Origin: Saccharomycopsis malanga
Lineage: Eukaryota; Ascomycota; Saccharomycetes; Ascoideales; Saccharomycopsidaceae
NCBI GenBank assembly: GCA_004014935.1
Contig: CP025322.1
Span: 1-64,000, forward strand
Reading direction: 5' to 3'
DNA length: 64,000 bases
Part shown: in pieces, positions 10,819 through 22,025 of the stretch
How the letters are laid out: each line of letters starts with the position of its first letter
How positions within the stretch are numbered: position 1 is the first letter of the stretch
The notes under the pieces: model-generated
What the model saw: only the letters and a program-made list of their open reading frames with translations
Told to the model about the DNA's origin: nothing
The model's database searches: none
Program-made: the position numbers and the translations under genes

Positions 10819-12811
10819 CAAGACAGATTGTGTGTTTTCAAGAAAATTGTCGTTGGTGATAAACTAAAGAATCAATTGTGTCACCCACTCAGAGGAAAAC
10901 CGCTAACTGAAATAATCAGGGGAATCGACAAGTTGAGAAAACTTGAGAGTGAAATAGGAAGACCAGGGACTTGAAATTTGCTGCATTTAACAGACGAACA
11001 AGGCACTCTAGAGCTTTCAGACCAACATTCTATATACATGCATGATATTTCCAGAATAGGACATGTAACCAGGATTTTCAAACTCTAAAGGGGTACATTG
11101 TCTTGAGACAGCAAATCTCGAAAGATGCTCATCGAACATGATTTAGTACCAAATCTCACTATATTCTGTATAAAAAATTTCAAGTCACTTTAAACCGCAG
11201 CACGCTGCAGCAAGTGTGTCCAATGATATTTCCTCTCTGGGAAGTGTTTCTTGAAATCTCTCAACAAAAGTCGGGCAATTCTTAATATGGCCGTATTTCA
11301 GGTTGAGGCTGGAAAGTTGCAAGTTTTCAGCAAAGCCCATTGGCTGGATGTTACTTTAAATGCCAGGGTTTTGTAAATAATCATGATAAGGTTTGATGCC
11401 AAAGAAAAATGTACTAAGAATAACTGCTTAATATAGTTATAGTTGCTGTTATTTTAAGCTGTCTTTATTTTTTTATTACAATTGACCTGCTATTGTTCTA
11501 ATTATAGTCCCACAAGGTTACCACTTTGTTGTTGAAAGCAAAACTATAATCATGCCAGTAAAAGTTTTAGAAATGTGCCATCTAAACTTTTTCAAGCCGG
11601 GGACGCACTTTACTGAACCGAGTGGACTAGTTTTGCAAACACTAGGGACGTTATAATTTATAGACCACAAGAGTCGCTGTCAGTGATCAAGGCCATGTCA
11701 TGCTGCTGTAAAACAGTTCTTCGGTTGATAGTTATTTAGCCGCAACCTTAAGCCCTCAAAACCATTTGACGATTAAAAACAATTACTAAACATTTTCAAC
11801 AGTAAACCCCTGACCACTATGCCTAATAATCTACTTAATGAGTATGGAATGACATGTTTATGGAGACATTCTCTTCTATAGAATTGAAACACAAAGCAGT
11901 TTAGCATTTCATCTCATTTCACTTACCTTGGTGTTCAAGGTAGAAAGTATAAAATCATTCAAAGTACCTATGACTAAGTCATATCACGCCAATAAATACC
12001 AGAATGATACCATAAACTGCGCTACAAACATGCAACTAATATTATCAACAGGATAATTAGACCTAGTTCGAAAATTTTGAAACTGTTAGTGCCACTTGAT
12101 AAGTTGCAGCTTGGTTCTGAACCTGATCAATATTTTAAAATTTCCAAAGCTTCGGTATCCTATTTGGAAAAGATTTATAGATTTACAATATTCGACGTTA
12201 TTATCTGACCTAGGCAACAGTTGATGAACCTCTGTTCCTCTTCTCTACTCTATTTACTTTGTATCCTTCTTCAAAGTTTTCGTTTGGCTTACTCATTCAT
12301 AATTGGCCAGAGAAACACGGGTTAGTGCAGCAGTCTGAAATTCGGCTTCTACAGAGTCTAGTGCTTACTCTTCAACTCATTAGATGTTTGAATGTTGGCT
12401 AGTTTTCCAAGTAGGAGTCGTCTTCATTTTATCAATTGGGGTTTTCCACCCCTCGGTGTTTAGAAATCAACCAAATCCAATACGGATGACCTGTCACGGT
12501 TCCATCAGTCTTACCCGACTGTACCGGCATCCGGCTCGGACACGGAGACCACCGGGTAACCGCTATTTTCCGTCGAAAATGTTGTGCTATTTATTTGTTT
12601 TCTTTTTCGCAGCCCCGTGAAATTTTCATTTCAATATTTTTTTATTTTTCTTCCGTTTTGCTCAGGAAAAGAGGAACGTTACGCGTATTATTTATATCTC
12701 ATCTGGTGCACACGTTTGCGAAAGCAGTGTTTGTCTTGTTTAAGTGTCCCAATATAGCGAGGTAAGTTGCTACAATCGCGTACACTTTATAGGAGCAATC
12801 ATTAGTGGTAT
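10819..12811. other. long divergent intergenic region, adhesin and BDF1 promoters
   Basis: About 2 kb without a supportable gene. The BDF1 side has a Reb1-like CCGGGTAAC near 12552 and a second TTACCCG near 12510. The adhesin side is AT-rich with no clear core signals. Long regulatory regions are characteristic of FLO11-type genes. Confidence 0.6.
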
Positions 12812-14761
12812 ATGAGTATGGTAATTGACGAGACAGCCAACGCGGCAGCAACAGAGACAAATGCCGCGGTGAAGCACCCGAGAGAAGAAGACGAGGAATT
12901 GAGCGAGGCAAAGAAGATTAAACTTGATGGCGATGTGGCAGGTGTGGAAAACGACGCGAAAACCGAGGCTAATGTCGAAGCTAACGGGTCATCTACTAGT
13001 GAAGCCAATGGCGTGTCCAAACAAGATGACGATCCTGACGTGAAAGAAATTACGCAAGATGATAAGACTTCTGAAAAGCCAAACGGAACACTTGACACAT
13101 CCAAAATGACTCCGGCTCCTCGCCCAGAGTACAAAATAGAAGAGAATATTGAAAATGCCATGCCTAACCATCAGAAACAATATCTTTTAAAATCGCTAAA
13201 GTCTATCAAAAGATTAAAAGACGCAGTTCCTTTTCTACAGCCTGTGGATCCTGACAAGCTACAAATCCCATTCTACTACAATTTCATCCCTAGACCAATG
13301 GACATTTCTACGATCGAGAAAAAGTTGAACGTGAATGCCTACAAACTTCCCGAGGATGTTCACGACGATTTTAATCTCATGATCAACAATTGTATAAAGT
13401 TCAATGGTGACAAATCTGCCATAGCGCGAATGGGACTCAACATCCAGGCAAGTTTTGAGAAATTGTTGCTTAATGTGCCGCAACGCAACTTGAATGTTGG
13501 TGCCCACTTGGAATCCGACGGCAGACATAAAAGAAAAACAACAGCCAATGCTACCGGAGTAGATGGCGTTCCTAAAATCAGAAGAGACTTGTCGTCAGGT
13601 CGTCCGAAGCGTGAAATACACCCTCCAAAGCCTAAGGATATGCCATATGACATTAGACCTCGTAACAAGAAACTTCTAACAGATTTGCGGTTTGCTTCGC
13701 TGGTTTTGAAGGAATTGACTTCTAAAAAGCGCGAAAGTTACAGTTATCCATTTCTAGAACCTGTAGACCCGGTGGCGTTGGACTGCCCTACATATTTTGA
13801 TTTTGTCAAAGAACCAATGGATCTTTCCACTGTACAAAGCAAACTTCAGAATGATCAGTACGAATCCTTGGACCAATTCTACTCAGACATCAAGTTGATA
13901 TTCAAAAACTGCTACATATTCAATCCAGAAGGCTCGCCTGTAAACCAAATGGGCAAAAAATTGGAAGCAGTATTCGATAAGAAATGGGAAGAAAAACCAG
14001 TACATGCCCCTACCCCACCACCACATAGTAGAGATGAAGACGATGAAGATGACGATGACGAGTTTGACGAGGAGGATGAAATAGATATTGAACAATCGAT
14101 CATGAATAACCAGGCAATCCAGTTCTTAGAACTGCAGATTGAAAGAATGAAGAAAGATTTGGAAAAGATGAAAAAAGAAGAGTATGAAAAGGCGAAAAAG
14201 AGAGCCTTGAAACAAAAGAAAAAGAAGGTACAAAAGAATAAAAAATCTGTAACTGCTAGAAGACGGAAATCTAATGGAAAGGGAAATGCCGCTACCGAAC
14301 TCACATTTGACATGAAGAAAGAATTGAGTGAAAAAATTGCTGATTTGAACGAGAAAAAGTTACAGCATGTAATGAAAATCATTAACGAATCTGTGCCAGA
14401 TTTGCAAAAGGACGGAGAAGATGAAATTGAATTGGATATGGACATGTTGGATGACGAAACGTTGCTTAAACTTTACAATTATGTGGTGTCCAAAAACTCT
14501 GCCAGCTCAGTTTCCATGAAGAAAGGCAAAGGCCGAGCAGGAAGTCAGAATGGTGTAAAATCGAAAAGAAAGTCTGTGGGAAAGAAAGCTAGCGACCGCG
14601 ACAAGAAAATTGATATCTTGAAACAACGTTTGGAAGAGTACGATAAGGGTGCTGCTTCGTCATTTTCACAAAACATTAGTGATAGTAGTGATGATGATGA
14701 TGATGATGACGATGACGATGACGACGATGATGACGAAAGTGAAAGCTCTGAAGAAGAGTAG
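12812..14761 (+). CDS. BDF1: double-bromodomain BET protein Bdf1
   Basis: A 649-aa chromatin reader that binds acetylated histone H4 and supports TFIID and SWR1 function in the nucleus. Bromodomain 1 spans about residues 116-218 and bromodomain 2 about 286-390. Each keeps the acetyl-lysine-binding Asn, in NNCIKFN and KNCYIFNPEG. An acidic stretch and a basic coiled coil follow, then an ET domain at about 505-585 and a Ser/Asp-rich tail with a long Asp run. Length and layout match fungal Bdf1. The ATG at 12812 starts an acidic, low-complexity N-terminus; a second ATG lies two codons on. Residue 297, in bromodomain 2, is encoded by CTG and aligns with Ser in Saccharomyces Bdf1, so it should be read as Ser. 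The gene converges on NOT5. Confidence 0.93.
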   Translation: MSMVIDETANAAATETNAAVKHPREEDEELSEAKKIKLDGDVAGVENDAKTEANVEANGSSTSEANGVSKQDDDPDVKEITQDDKTSEKPNGTLDTSKMTPAPRPEYKIEENIENAMPNHQKQYLLKSLKSIKRLKDAVPFLQPVDPDKLQIPFYYNFIPRPMDISTIEKKLNVNAYKLPEDVHDDFNLMINNCIKFNGDKSAIARMGLNIQASFEKLLLNVPQRNLNVGAHLESDGRHKRKTTANATGVDGVPKIRRDLSSGRPKREIHPPKPKDMPYDIRPRNKKLLTDLRFASLVLKELTSKKRESYSYPFLEPVDPVALDCPTYFDFVKEPMDLSTVQSKLQNDQYESLDQFYSDIKLIFKNCYIFNPEGSPVNQMGKKLEAVFDKKWEEKPVHAPTPPPHSRDEDDEDDDDEFDEEDEIDIEQSIMNNQAIQFLELQIERMKKDLEKMKKEEYEKAKKRALKQKKKKVQKNKKSVTARRRKSNGKGNAATELTFDMKKELSEKIADLNEKKLQHVMKIINESVPDLQKDGEDEIELDMDMLDDETLLKLYNYVVSKNSASSVSMKKGKGRAGSQNGVKSKRKSVGKKASDRDKKIDILKQRLEEYDKGAASSFSQNISDSSDDDDDDDDDDDDDDDESESSEEE

Positions 14762-15524
14762 TTCTCCCATCACATTGTTTTCTTATCTTGTAATTTTATC
14801 TGTTTTATATTGTGCTCACTTTTTTTGTTGTGTTCTCCCACTTTTTTTTTTTTTTTTTTCGTTAATATGTATAATTTCATATATATTATAATGTATTCTC
14901 ACCTTCTTCATTGACTTTCCAGCAGTGTGCTGGCCGAAAAATATCAGAAAAAATGGTCGAGCCGTAGTTATTACTGCCGTTATGTAACATAGCAAGGCAT
15001 TTCATACACCTTACTTTTGGAATTAAGCTTAATGTTGTTAGCCTTGGTTGTCCTGTAAATCATCAATTGTTTATGAAAACAGTTATCATCAACAATTCTA
15101 CTATAACCCTTAATAGAGAACCTCTATTTATTGCCTTTTCCACTCATAGTGTAGTGTAGAATTGGTAAATGCATTGTACGCATCTAGATTCTCATAAGTG
15201 ATGGAAAACCTGAGAACTAGGTAATTGTTTTCAGGTTTAGTAGGATACAAATTCAGATTTAGCCGAGTTGTATCAAAATAATTTATTTCAACAGAATCAA
15301 GTATTTTCATAACGAAAAACAATTGCAAGGCTATCTGTAAAATTACAAATAACGACTATTTTGACTAGCCCATAAACATAACATACTAAAAAATAGAAGT
15401 TTTAAATACAACATTTGCCACTACATCGCTTTTACAACCAAACAACAAAAGAAAGGACAGTTTTATTATGACACAGAAAAAATTAACAAAAAACAAAAAA
15501 ACGGCACCAAAACTATGCACAAAG
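14762..15524. other. convergent intergenic region BDF1/NOT5
   Basis: The 3' flanks of two converging genes. A run of about 18 T at 14843-14860 probably belongs to the BDF1 3' end. Nothing else is recognised. Confidence 0.6.
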
Positions 15525-17651
15525 CTACCATTTCTCAAACTCGTCATTGCTAAAGTCCATATCTATTTCTTTGAGTTTTATACTCCAGTCAACTTCGAAA
15601 TCGAAAAACTTGTACAAGCTTGTCTTTTTCGTGCCTGTGGCATCGCTGTTGTCCAATTTCTGGAACCAAACATGCAACTTTTTATTGAATTTCCAGTTTC
15701 TAGCATGAAGTTCTTTCAATGCAATGTATTGTATGTAAGAGCCATTATCATGAGCGTTCATGTCTAATAAAGACGAGTCCTTTCTGTTATCTGTTGTGTT
15801 TTTGACATCACTCTGGTGTCCGTCTTGGTCGTTATCTTTTTGCAACTCTGGTTGTTGGAAGTTTAAATAATACTTTGGATTAGACCCGTTGTCGTCACCA
15901 TAATAGAATATGAAAAACAAAGTTTCTATGCTCAACTTTTTGAAAAACTCTCTATTGTTGTAACTATTGATCAAACAAAAGTTGTTAGTGTTATACTTCT
16001 GAGTATCGGCGCCTTGATTTTTGTTCTCCTCATTCAGGTTATTCAAACTTTCGATATTATGTTCGAAGCTAGGATAATCAATAGATGTCGGATGAGGCTT
16101 TGATGGAAAGTAACTAAATGGTTTCTCGGAATCCACGGAATCAGGACAATTGAGTAATGAATTGGCCATATGCTGATTGATCAAACCGATGTTTTGCTGT
16201 TCTTGCTTCTCTGGTTTTTCATCATGAAGAATAGTGGAATGATATACAGTATCTAGACGGTCTTTAGTGTCTTTGAAAAATGGTATAAGATCATCTAAGC
16301 CTGGCAAATAATCTAAGATAGGTTTTTCATCATCACTGTAAGCTTCTGTCTCATCTTCGTGAACACTGTCGGCTTTAGAGTCTTCTGTATGCTCTATAGG
16401 AGGAACAGACCCGTTGTTGGTAGCACCTATATTTGAAGCAGCAGCAAGATTACTGACCAACTTAGAATACGAAACCACAGGAGTGACATTCGCAGCTGGT
16501 TTTATTGGAGCGGCTTTTGAAACAACAGGGGAGGATTTTGGTTGTTGCTGCAAAAGAGCAGAGTATTTCACCTCTGTTGTCTTTGGGGGAGCAGGCTTCA
16601 AGTTATTGAGCACAGATGGAGTGGAGGCTCTGATCACTGGAGAAGCGGAGTTAGCAACAGCAGCAGGGTTTACGTCGATATGGCTATTGGATGTGTCGTC
16701 GTGGGTTGTGCTAATGCTAGTAGTTTTCTTAATCGGAGTGCCTCCTGCAGACGATATAGACAAATCCTTTATAGAATTTGACAAATCGTTAGTGTCCTTA
16801 TCTTTTTTGGAAGAAGCGGACGAAGAAGGAGCAAGCGCGTTATTGGAATCACCAGCAGAAGTTCCAAGACCTTCGCTGTCAGAAACGTCATCGTCGGAAT
16901 CAGGATTGGCACTAACAAACTCACCAACAGTGCCAAACGTAGGCTCAACTTCATCCAATCCAAGCTCATCATAGACAGTGTCGTCATCATAGAAATCAGG
17001 GTCTTGATTACTGTCTACATAATATACAATAGACTCCTTGATTTCATTGATCTGCTCAGGTTCTACCCGGCCGTTTTCCAAGTATCTTAGAATGGTTTCC
17101 AACTTGCCAAGGTGCCAGTTGTTACGTTCCAAGCTTTCCTGCAAACTGTCAATTTGATTTTGTTTGGACAATGGAAGCTTTTTATTTTTCTTGACCGATG
17201 ATTGAATCTGTTGGATCTTTGCTTCCAACGTCTCATTTTGTTGATTGATTTTCTCAATGTTTTCACTGATGAAATCACTGGATTCAAGTTTCTCCCTTTC
17301 TCTTGGATCCAACTTTCTTTCCATGTTCAATCCTTCCTTAGAAAATGCCTTGGTCTTCATATCTCTTTCTACAATCTTGAACCGCTCCATCTGCCGTTCA
17401 ATCTTTTTACGATAATCAAGAAGTGGCTTCTTGTCCTTGACATCATTACTTCCCAACCAGTTTTTTATCTGTTCTCTTTGCCGTTGAAGTTTTTTGATTT
17501 CCTTCTTCAAATCACTCTCTAGCTTCTCTTTTTGCGACGGATTCTCGCAATTTATCACCTTCTCGTAAAGATGATCAAATGCCGCCAAACCTTCATTCAC
17601 CCGCTTGAAAACCCGATCTATTTCTTGTTGAAGCTTCCTTTGCGCCATCAT
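15525..17651 (-). CDS. NOT5: CCR4-NOT complex subunit Not5/Not3
   Basis: About 707 aa, beginning at one of two adjacent ATGs (17651 or 17648). The second gives MAQRKLQQEIDRVF, matching the N-terminus of Saccharomyces Not3 and Not5. Residues 1-240 form the conserved coiled-coil Not3 domain (KLESDLKKEIKKLQRQREQI and LLDYRKKIERQMERFK-type segments). A low-complexity Ser/Ala/Pro linker follows, and the C-terminal NOT box at about 520-707 contains SLLNCPDSVDSEKPFSY, PHPTSI and ETLFFIFYYG. The protein is a structural subunit of the CCR4-NOT complex, acting in deadenylation, codon-optimality sensing and transcription. The C-terminus resembles Not5 more than Not3. A single Not3/5 gene in this genome is possible. 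Confidence 0.9.
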   Translation of the reverse strand: MMAQRKLQQEIDRVFKRVNEGLAAFDHLYEKVINCENPSQKEKLESDLKKEIKKLQRQREQIKNWLGSNDVKDKKPLLDYRKKIERQMERFKIVERDMKTKAFSKEGLNMERKLDPREREKLESSDFISENIEKINQQNETLEAKIQQIQSSVKKNKKLPLSKQNQIDSLQESLERNNWHLGKLETILRYLENGRVEPEQINEIKESIVYYVDSNQDPDFYDDDTVYDELGLDEVEPTFGTVGEFVSANPDSDDDVSDSEGLGTSAGDSNNALAPSSSASSKKDKDTNDLSNSIKDLSISSAGGTPIKKTTSISTTHDDTSNSHIDVNPAAVANSASPVIRASTPSVLNNLKPAPPKTTEVKYSALLQQQPKSSPVVSKAAPIKPAANVTPVVSYSKLVSNLAAASNIGATNNGSVPPIEHTEDSKADSVHEDETEAYSDDEKPILDYLPGLDDLIPFFKDTKDRLDTVYHSTILHDEKPEKQEQQNIGLINQHMANSLLNCPDSVDSEKPFSYFPSKPHPTSIDYPSFEHNIESLNNLNEENKNQGADTQKYNTNNFCLINSYNNREFFKKLSIETLFFIFYYGDDNGSNPKYYLNFQQPELQKDNDQDGHQSDVKNTTDNRKDSSLLDMNAHDNGSYIQYIALKELHARNWKFNKKLHVWFQKLDNSDATGTKKTSLYKFFDFEVDWSIKLKEIDMDFSNDEFEKW

Positions 17652-18983
17652 CTTGGATGTATTTGTTTTGATCAATTTCTCTCAAATCTAACAGCGTAAA
17701 TTTTTTCCTATAATTTGTTCTAATACAATATTCTCTCGATTTTAAAAATGTCCCAGTAAAGTATATACAATTATTGTGGAAATTGACTGCGTAGTTCTAT
17801 TCATCTCGCATCTTTATTGGCGCTTATCATTTCGTGGTCTTCTCGTTATTCTTTCTTCACCATTTTCGTTCATCTCGAAGTGCTGTTACCCGGGCATAAA
17901 ATTATGAGTATAATTGAGTGAGGACAGAGTGAATAGAACAAGAATTGAATGACGAGTATTGGTTTTGCAATAGGTATATGGAAATAACTTGCAAATAAAA
18001 TGATTTGGAGTTGCGTAAATTTTTCTAAAGTAGTGGCATGTTTTTTTTTTTTTTTTTTTCATTATGGTTCTTTGTATAATGTTAAGAACTTTTACTTATT
18101 AATTTGTCAGAATTTTCAAAAAAAAACAAGATTTAGAGCAGGACAGTAATCTAACGTTGAAATTAATTATTAAAACTTGTTTAACTACAAGTCATTATGT
18201 AATGGGTTACTTTAGGAATTTGATTTTACTTTTAGTTAGCCACAAGGACTGCATGACTTTCAAACCTTCGAATTTGCTGAAGGAGTTGTGTGTTATGTCT
18301 TCAAATTGTGATTTTAAAAGGTTTGGGTATGTGTTTGAAGTATGAAAGCCCTAAGACAATAAACTATTGAAGATTTAAACACACGAGAATAAGATTGCTA
18401 CCAAAAATAAAGACGCTATGTAGTTGTATATAGATATATAGAGCTTGGTAAACGAGAAGAATATGTCAATTCTACAAAGTAAAGTATCACAATAAAAATG
18501 ATGAAATATTGCATGAATACTAGAACATTTGAATTTCTTAAAACAAGGTGAAACAAAATGGCGATTTGAAAGTTCATGTTCAACTTGTTAAGTAAATTGT
18601 CAACTCTCACAATTGGGACAGGCTAATGCATTCATCTGAACACATAACATGGCTTATACCGCAGTCTGAAGTTTACTTTCCAGTCCATATTAGGTGTTCA
18701 TGTGTAAAAAACAAGTTGTACAATGTTTGATTAGAAAAAACAATCAAGTAATGTAATTACCATTTGTTGTATGCCCCACTTCACCCGTTTTGGATAAATA
18801 AAGAAGAACGTTATTTCAACAACATGCTAATAAGGCATGTGGAGGAATTGAACACTTTCGAAAATTGCTACTAGCAAAGATCTGCTGTCAAAAAAAAAAC
18901 CCGCAGTAAATAAATTAATGAATTAAAAAAAAAACAACAACAACAACATTCAAAAAACCGAACCACTGTAAACTTTAACTAAA
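17652..18983. other. intergenic, NOT5 promoter and USE1 3' flank
   Basis: No gene seen. A Reb1-like TTACCCGGG lies near 17886 on the NOT5 promoter side, and a T tract of about 20 bases is near 18041. The rest is AT-rich and unremarkable. Confidence 0.6.
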
Positions 18984-19772
18984 CTAGAAGATTCCTCTAG
19001 GAATGAGACGGATAATGGCCAACATAACTAGCGGAACCACTACAAGAGCCACCGAAACATACACGTAAAACCAAAAGCCGATTTTTCCGCGTTCATTGAA
19101 CACTTTCAACAGTTTTCCAATCTGGGTGGCCGCACCACCGACTTTCTCCAAGTTCTGGGTAGCTGTTTTACGGATATCGCTTTCGTTCTCGAGGCTTTCG
19201 TTGAACCGAGCTATATTGTGACGGAATTGGCCAATAACTCCAAGCAACTCGTCGGCCAAAGAGTCCTGTTTAGCTTGATGCATGTCGTTTTGGTTATCTA
19301 AAGACATGTTGGAGCTTTGCAAAGTAGTTGTTTTTCTAGATAATAGACGACTACGTAGTTCAGCCAAATCATTCCCCTCACTGTTCAGTTCCCTTGGAGC
19401 GAATGAACTTGTTGCTGCGACGCTGCTGCTGGCCTGTGGTATATTTTCCTTAGCTGTAGTTGGTGCTAGGATAGGCCCAGGTACGGCTTCTGGCTGTGTA
19501 TTCTGATTTTCCTTTTTGAGCGATAGCAACGCTTTGAATTGATCTTCCGATATCTGACTGGACACAGTGTGCAACTTTTGTCTCAAATCCAGGCACTCCT
19601 GCTCGTTCTGGGGACTTGCTAAAAGGAGCTTTCTTATGGTATCTGAATCATATTCTAACGAATTGTTGACCACAAGCGTTAAAAACCCAGAACTCTTCTG
19701 GTCAAGTAATCCGGAGTACTTTGAGGCTTCTTCTGTAAATCTATCCACAAGATGGCTGATTCGGTTATCCAT
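18984..19772 (-). CDS. USE1: Use1-type SNARE of Golgi-to-ER transport
   Basis: A 262-aa tail-anchored protein starting at the ATG at 19772 (MDNRISHLVDRF). A helical N-terminal region is followed by a SNARE-like segment, LADELLGVIGQFRHNIARFN to ATQIGKLLKVFN at about 180-235, and by a single C-terminal membrane span ending RLIPRGIF. This is the layout of Use1/Slt1, the Qc SNARE that pairs with Ufe1, Sec20 and Sec22 for COPI vesicle fusion at the ER. The identification rests on layout and SNARE sequence. Another Qc SNARE is less likely given the helical N-terminus and length. It is divergent from the first glucoamylase gene. Confidence 0.75.
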   Translation of the reverse strand: MDNRISHLVDRFTEEASKYSGLLDQKSSGFLTLVVNNSLEYDSDTIRKLLLASPQNEQECLDLRQKLHTVSSQISEDQFKALLSLKKENQNTQPEAVPGPILAPTTAKENIPQASSSVAATSSFAPRELNSEGNDLAELRSRLLSRKTTTLQSSNMSLDNQNDMHQAKQDSLADELLGVIGQFRHNIARFNESLENESDIRKTATQNLEKVGGAATQIGKLLKVFNERGKIGFWFYVYVSVALVVVPLVMLAIIRLIPRGIF

Positions 19773-20477
19773 TGTTGCCAGAATAATACAATAACACAAT
19801 ATTATTACGTCTCATCAATGAGAAAAGATCAACTTTATCTGAAAATTGAAAATCCCCGAGGGGTTCTGCACCCCTTAAATGTTCAACATGAGCTTCAAAA
19901 CAGGATTATCTGGAGGATGAATTGAGTAATCTACAAACCCCACCAAATGGATTGGCAACCCATGACCTGCAAGTTGATACCTATTTGTAAGAGTTGGGTC
20001 TATCCACTTTCTGGTTGTGTGGATCTTTCCAAATCAAGAACACTCCCTGGACACTGTGTGTTTGATCCTCCATGTCAGCGGCCAATAGGAGTGCTGCAAA
20101 CCTCCAAGTAAGGTTTGTGAGTTGTTCCAGTTGCTGATCCACTGGTGTTTTTGAGGTTCACACTAATTCCTTGGTGTGTGGGGAAATGTAGCTAGTGTAA
20201 GGGCTCGCTGGCATAGTCTCCACGGAAAACGCACACATGTGCCGTGCATATCGTACTAGATCGCCGACTAACCCCAACATGACGAAGGGCACTTTTGGCT
20301 GGTGTCAAAAAAAACTTTTATAGCAACTGTAGTTTGATGAAAAGTTATAAAAGGTGATGAAGTGCCTGTGTAAATTTGTGTATTATGTTGAGTTATTATC
20401 TATCAACTAATCATTCTTTTTTCACTACCAATTCCTTTTAACTCTTTCTTCATTGGTTTTACTGCTTGTTTTCAATC
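19773..20477. promoter_or_regulatory. divergent USE1/GH15-1 promoter region
   Basis: A TATA-like TTATAAAAGG at about 20345 lies roughly 130 bases before the glucoamylase ATG. A Mig1-type glucose-repressor site (minus-strand ATTTGGTGGGG) is at 19938-19948, and a second GTGGGG core is near 20178. Glucose repression of the amylase gene is an inference from these matches. Confidence 0.45.
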
Positions 20478-22025
20478 ATGATCAGATTGACAGTCTTTTT
20501 GACAGCAGTTTTTGCTGCAGTTGCTAGTTGCGTCCCGGTGGAATTGGACAAAAGAAACACTGGACATTTCCAAGCTTATTCTGGATACACAGTTGCCAGA
20601 TCAAATTTCACTCAATGGATTCATGAGCAACCAGCTGTTTCTTGGTATTATCTTTTGCAAAACATTGATTATCCAGAAGGACAATTCAAATCTGCAAAGC
20701 CAGGCGTGGTAGTTGCTTCTCCATCCACCTCAGAACCTGACTATTTTTATCAATGGACCAGAGACACTGCCATTACATTTCTTTCGTTGATTGCCGAGGT
20801 CGAAGACCATAGCTTTAGCAATACCACCCTTGCCAAGGTCGTGGAATACTACATCAGCAACACCTACACTTTGCAAAGAGTTTCAAACCCAAGTGGAAAT
20901 TTCGACAGTCCTAACCACGACGGTTTGGGAGAACCAAAGTTCAATGTTGACGACACCGCCTACACAGCTTCTTGGGGCAGACCTCAAAATGATGGCCCAG
21001 CTTTAAGAGCTTATGCCATTTCCAGATATTTGAATGCTGTGGCCAAACATAACAATGGCAAATTGTTGCTCGCCGGCCAAAACGGAATCCCTTATTCTAG
21101 TGCTTCTGACATTTATTGGAAAATCATTAAACCAGACTTGCAACATGTCAGCACCCATTGGAGCACCTCTGGCTTTGATCTTTGGGAAGAAAATCAAGGA
21201 ACTCATTTCTTCACTGCTTTGGTTCAACTCAAAGCTCTTAGCTACGGTATTCCTTTGAGTAAGACTTACAACGACCCTGGCTTTACTTCCTGGCTTGAAA
21301 AACAAAAAGATGCCTTGAACTCATACATCAACTCCTCTGGATTTGTCAACTCGGGTAAAAAACATATTGTTGAAAGCCCACAACTTTCTTCTAGAGGCGG
21401 TTTGGACAGTGCCACCTACATTGCTGCCTTGATCACCCATGACATTGGTGATGATGACACTTACACTCCTTTCAACGTGGATAATTCCTATGTGCTCAAT
21501 TCCCTATACTACTTGTTGGTTGACAACAAAAACAGATACAAGATCAATGGCAACTACAAAGCAGGTGCTGCGGTTGGAAGATATCCAGAAGACGTCTACA
21601 ATGGCGTTGGAACTAGCGAAGGTAACCCATGGCAATTGGCTACTGCCTACGCTGGTCAAACTTTCTACACTTTGGCCTACAACTCTTTGAAAAATAAAAA
21701 GAACTTGGTCATAGAAAAACTCAATTACGACCTTTACAACTCCTTTATTGCTGACTTGTCCAAGATTGACTCTTCTTATGCTTCCAAAGATAGTTTGACT
21801 TTGACTTATGGCAGCGACAACTATAAAAATGTTATCAAAAGTTTGCTACAATTTGGTGACTCTTTCTTGAAAGTTCTCCTTGACCATATTGATGACAATG
21901 GCCAACTCACCGAGGAAATCAACAGATACACTGGTTTCCAAGCCGGCGCTGTCTCCTTGACTTGGAGTAGTGGCAGTTTACTTAGTGCAAACAGAGCTAG
22001 AAACAAATTGATTGAACTTCTTTGA
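20478..22025 (+). CDS. secreted GH15 glucoamylase 1
   Basis: A 515-aa exo-1,4-alpha-glucosidase releasing glucose from starch chain ends. The ATG at 20478 gives a clean signal peptide, followed by a Kex2 site (LDKR). The mature protein is collinear with Saccharomycopsis fibuligera glucoamylase: YYLLQNIDYPEGQF, DYFYQWTRDTAITFLSL, WGRPQNDGPALRAYAISRYL and GRYPEDVYNGVGTSEGNPW. The expected catalytic acid is the first Glu of LWEENQG (about residue 237) and the catalytic base is the Glu in LTEEINRYTG (about 479); both are present. There is no starch-binding domain, as in the Saccharomycopsis enzyme. It is the first of three tandem paralogues in the same direction. Confidence 0.93.
   Translation: MIRLTVFLTAVFAAVASCVPVELDKRNTGHFQAYSGYTVARSNFTQWIHEQPAVSWYYLLQNIDYPEGQFKSAKPGVVVASPSTSEPDYFYQWTRDTAITFLSLIAEVEDHSFSNTTLAKVVEYYISNTYTLQRVSNPSGNFDSPNHDGLGEPKFNVDDTAYTASWGRPQNDGPALRAYAISRYLNAVAKHNNGKLLLAGQNGIPYSSASDIYWKIIKPDLQHVSTHWSTSGFDLWEENQGTHFFTALVQLKALSYGIPLSKTYNDPGFTSWLEKQKDALNSYINSSGFVNSGKKHIVESPQLSSRGGLDSATYIAALITHDIGDDDTYTPFNVDNSYVLNSLYYLLVDNKNRYKINGNYKAGAAVGRYPEDVYNGVGTSEGNPWQLATAYAGQTFYTLAYNSLKNKKNLVIEKLNYDLYNSFIADLSKIDSSYASKDSLTLTYGSDNYKNVIKSLLQFGDSFLKVLLDHIDDNGQLTEEINRYTGFQAGAVSLTWSSGSLLSANRARNKLIELL

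Noticed and set aside
13912-14445. 177-codon antisense frame within BDF1
   Set aside because: Antisense of acidic and Lys-rich codons gives Ser/Phe-rich noise; BDF1 fully explains the region.
16414-16974. 186-codon antisense frame within NOT5
   Set aside because: Antisense shadow of the low-complexity linker; no domain.
18157-18610. Short frames between NOT5 and USE1
   Set aside because: 60-64 codons, AT-rich, no features beyond chance.
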